Assembly: GCA_903857815.1 (NCBI GenBank)
Contig: CAIOGK010000065.1
Coordinates: forward strand, 1-6,567
Source: Candidatus Falkowiibacteriota bacterium
GTDB lineage: Bacteria > Patescibacteriota > Patescibacteriia > Patescibacteriales > UBA12465
Reading direction: 5' to 3'
Length of the DNA stretch: 6,567 nucleotides
Shown: one piece after another, positions 4,977 through 6,567 of the stretch
Position numbering within the stretch: position 1 is the stretch's first letter
Layout: the number at the start of each line of letters is the position of its first letter
Made by a program: the position numbers and the translations under genes
The notes under the pieces: generated by a model
What the model was told of the DNA's origin: nothing
The model's database searches: none
Seen by the model: the letters and a program-made list of their open reading frames with translations, nothing else

Positions 4977-6518
4977 GTGTGGTATAAAAAAGCAAAAAAA
5001 ATTACTTTAATTGCCTGGCTATCTTTTGTAAGCCTGCTTTTTTATTTTACCTTGAGAGTTTATATATATTACAGTATTCATTTAGGATTTTTAAATGCGC
5101 TATTTGGGTTCATTCTATTACTAGCCGAAGCACATTCGATTCTACAATCCCTCGGCTTTCTTTCAAGAATCATTCGTCTCGGAAAAGCTGATACTAATAA
5201 ATATCAAACTGTAAACTTAGATAATAAAAATTTGCCGAGCGTAACAATTTTAGTCCCCGCTAGAAATGAGCCATTAAAAGTATTAGAAGCGACTTTTATT
5301 TGTCTAGCTTCTTTAAATTATAAAAATAAAAAAATATTCTTTTTAGATGGTTCGGATCATGAGCTATTAGAAGAAAATCGTAAATTGGCTAAAAAATACG
5401 GAATAGAGCATTATTTTCCGGAACAACCATCAAAAAATAAAGCCGAAATAATAAACAAAATATTGCCGCAAATTAATAGCAAATATTTATCAGTATTTGA
5501 TGCTGACCAAAATCCGATGCCAACTTTCTTATTAGAAGTTGTTGCTCTAATAGAATATTCGGAAAATATTGCCTTTATTCAAACTCCGCAACTATATACT
5601 AATATTAACGTGAGTCCAATCGCCAAAGGAGCTGCTCTGCAACAATCAATATTTTTTGAAAATATTTGCGAAGGTAAAGGAATAAGCAACTCCATGTTTT
5701 GTTGTGGAACAAATTTTATAATGAGAACTGATGTTTTGAAAAAGGTAGGCGGATTTGACGAAAAATCAATTACGGAAGACTTTTCTACCTCGGTTTTAAT
5801 TCATGCTCTAGGTTATCAATCTATTTATTACAAACATGTTAGAGTTTTTGGCATGGCACCAGAGACCTTACCCGCTTACTTTAAGCAACAATACAGATGG
5901 TCCGGCGGAACAGTAGGTGTAATTAGAAAATTATTACCATTAATTTACAACGGAAAAATAAAACTAACCGCTGTTCAAGTTTGGGAATACTTTTTATCAG
6001 CAACTTATTATTTTACCGGCTGGTCTTTTTTAATATTAATAATGTGCCCCGCCTTGTATTTATTATTTAATATTCCTTCTTATTTTGCGAATCCCTACTT
6101 TTATTTAGCGACGTTTATTCCCTACTACTTCTTAACCTTAACTACCTTTTATGCAACCATGAATCGACGTAATTATAAACTCAAAGACGTCTTCATGGGA
6201 ACAATTATGAGCTCTATCAGCTTCCCTATTTTAATGCAATCAACTCTATCGGCTCTTTTAAATAAAAAAATGACTTTCCAAATTACCAATAAGGGCAAGG
6301 GTGAAACTTTGCCGCTCTTAATGCTTTGGCCCTGGATATTTGTTATAATGTTTAATATTGCCGCTATTGCTAGAGGAGTCATGCGCTACCCAGAAAATCA
6401 TTATGCAATTGGCATTAACATTTTTTGGTGTTTATATCATACTCTATTATTGTTAAGTATATTTAGATTAAATAAAATGCCTAAAATAAAAGAAAAAAGT
6501 ATTTTAAATTATACATAA
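4977..6518 (+). CDS. Processive family 2 glycosyltransferase, cellulose-synthase-like, 513 aa
   Basis: This is a membrane glycosyltransferase that probably polymerises a beta-linked polysaccharide from a nucleotide sugar on the cytosolic face and extrudes it. Two N-terminal hydrophobic segments (about 9-30 and 36-57) precede the GT-A catalytic domain (about 88-310). That domain has VPARNE (93-98), LDGSD (Asp124), the metal-binding DAD (175-177), ITED (Asp268 as likely catalytic base) and QQYRW (304-308). This is the complete D, DxD, D, QxxRW set of processive GT2 enzymes such as BcsA and PgaC. About five hydrophobic segments follow (336-364, 373-394, 404-424, 446-467, 475-496), with the gating-loop-like stretch FQITNKGKG (434-442) between the third and fourth. 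There is no C-terminal PilZ domain, so direct c-di-GMP control through PilZ is not indicated. The start is GTG, chosen because the N-terminal helix needs it and no in-frame ATG is close. The product polymer cannot be named. A second gene starts 4 nt after the stop, suggesting an operon. Confidence 0.92.
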   Translation: MWYKKAKKITLIAWLSFVSLLFYFTLRVYIYYSIHLGFLNALFGFILLLAEAHSILQSLGFLSRIIRLGKADTNKYQTVNLDNKNLPSVTILVPARNEPLKVLEATFICLASLNYKNKKIFFLDGSDHELLEENRKLAKKYGIEHYFPEQPSKNKAEIINKILPQINSKYLSVFDADQNPMPTFLLEVVALIEYSENIAFIQTPQLYTNINVSPIAKGAALQQSIFFENICEGKGISNSMFCCGTNFIMRTDVLKKVGGFDEKSITEDFSTSVLIHALGYQSIYYKHVRVFGMAPETLPAYFKQQYRWSGGTVGVIRKLLPLIYNGKIKLTAVQVWEYFLSATYYFTGWSFLILIMCPALYLLFNIPSYFANPYFYLATFIPYYFLTLTTFYATMNRRNYKLKDVFMGTIMSSISFPILMQSTLSALLNKKMTFQITNKGKGETLPLLMLWPWIFVIMFNIAAIARGVMRYPENHYAIGINIFWCLYHTLLLLSIFRLNKMPKIKEKSILNYT

Positions 6519-6522
6519 CTAT

Positions 6523-6567
6523 ATGGAAAAAAATAAACAATTTATTATTAACAATATTAGAGCGGCC
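6523..6567 (+). CDS. Start of a further gene, cut by the window end
   Basis: An ATG at 6523, only 4 nt after the GT2 stop codon, opens a frame without stops to the window end (15 codons, MEKNKQFIINNIRAA). The tight spacing with no promoter or terminator suggests co-transcription and coupled translation with the GT2. Too little is visible to assign a function. Partners of processive GT2 enzymes are often glycan hydrolases, accessory membrane proteins or further glycosyltransferases. Confidence 0.55.
   Translation, partial: MEKNKQFIINNIRAA

Overview
This is an AT-rich bacterial window with small, tightly bounded transcription units, no mobile elements, no tRNA or rRNA genes and no CRISPR array. 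Three of the complete genes belong to recognisable families: an MFS transporter, a PurN-type formyltransferase and a cellulose-synthase-like GT2 glycosyltransferase. Three others are proteins I cannot assign. No gene start has a strong Shine-Dalgarno sequence, and several promoters look like extended -10 promoters very close to the start codon. The base composition, orphan proteins and streamlined layout would fit a candidate-phylum bacterium such as Patescibacteria/CPR. That is an inference, because the window holds no phylogenetic marker.

Layout. Positions 41-816 hold a minus-strand orphan gene with its own promoter (865-893) and intrinsic terminator (41-72). The 349-base gap at 817-1165 is not empty. 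It holds that promoter, a divergent plus-strand promoter (921-948), and a roughly 160-nt segment with long-range base pairing that ends in a strong intrinsic terminator (1086-1116). That terminator lies only 50 nt upstream of a second orphan gene (1166-1873). This layout suggests either a small RNA or a transcription-attenuation leader, and it is the most interesting part of the window. The second orphan converges on a minus-strand gene for a probable exported protein (1974-2735), with one terminator for each direction between them. The exported-protein gene and the MFS gene (2862-4124) diverge from a 126-base intergenic region in which the two predicted promoters share their -35 bases.

Downstream of the MFS gene, the formyltransferase gene (4205-4867) has a possible promoter of its own and a terminator. 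The GT2 gene (4977-6518) follows, with a GTG start just after an extended -10 promoter. A further gene begins 4 nt after it and runs off the window end, so the GT2 is probably the first gene of an envelope-polysaccharide operon. The three recognised genes do not form one obvious pathway. They appear to be separate units encoding transport, one-carbon transfer and polysaccharide synthesis.
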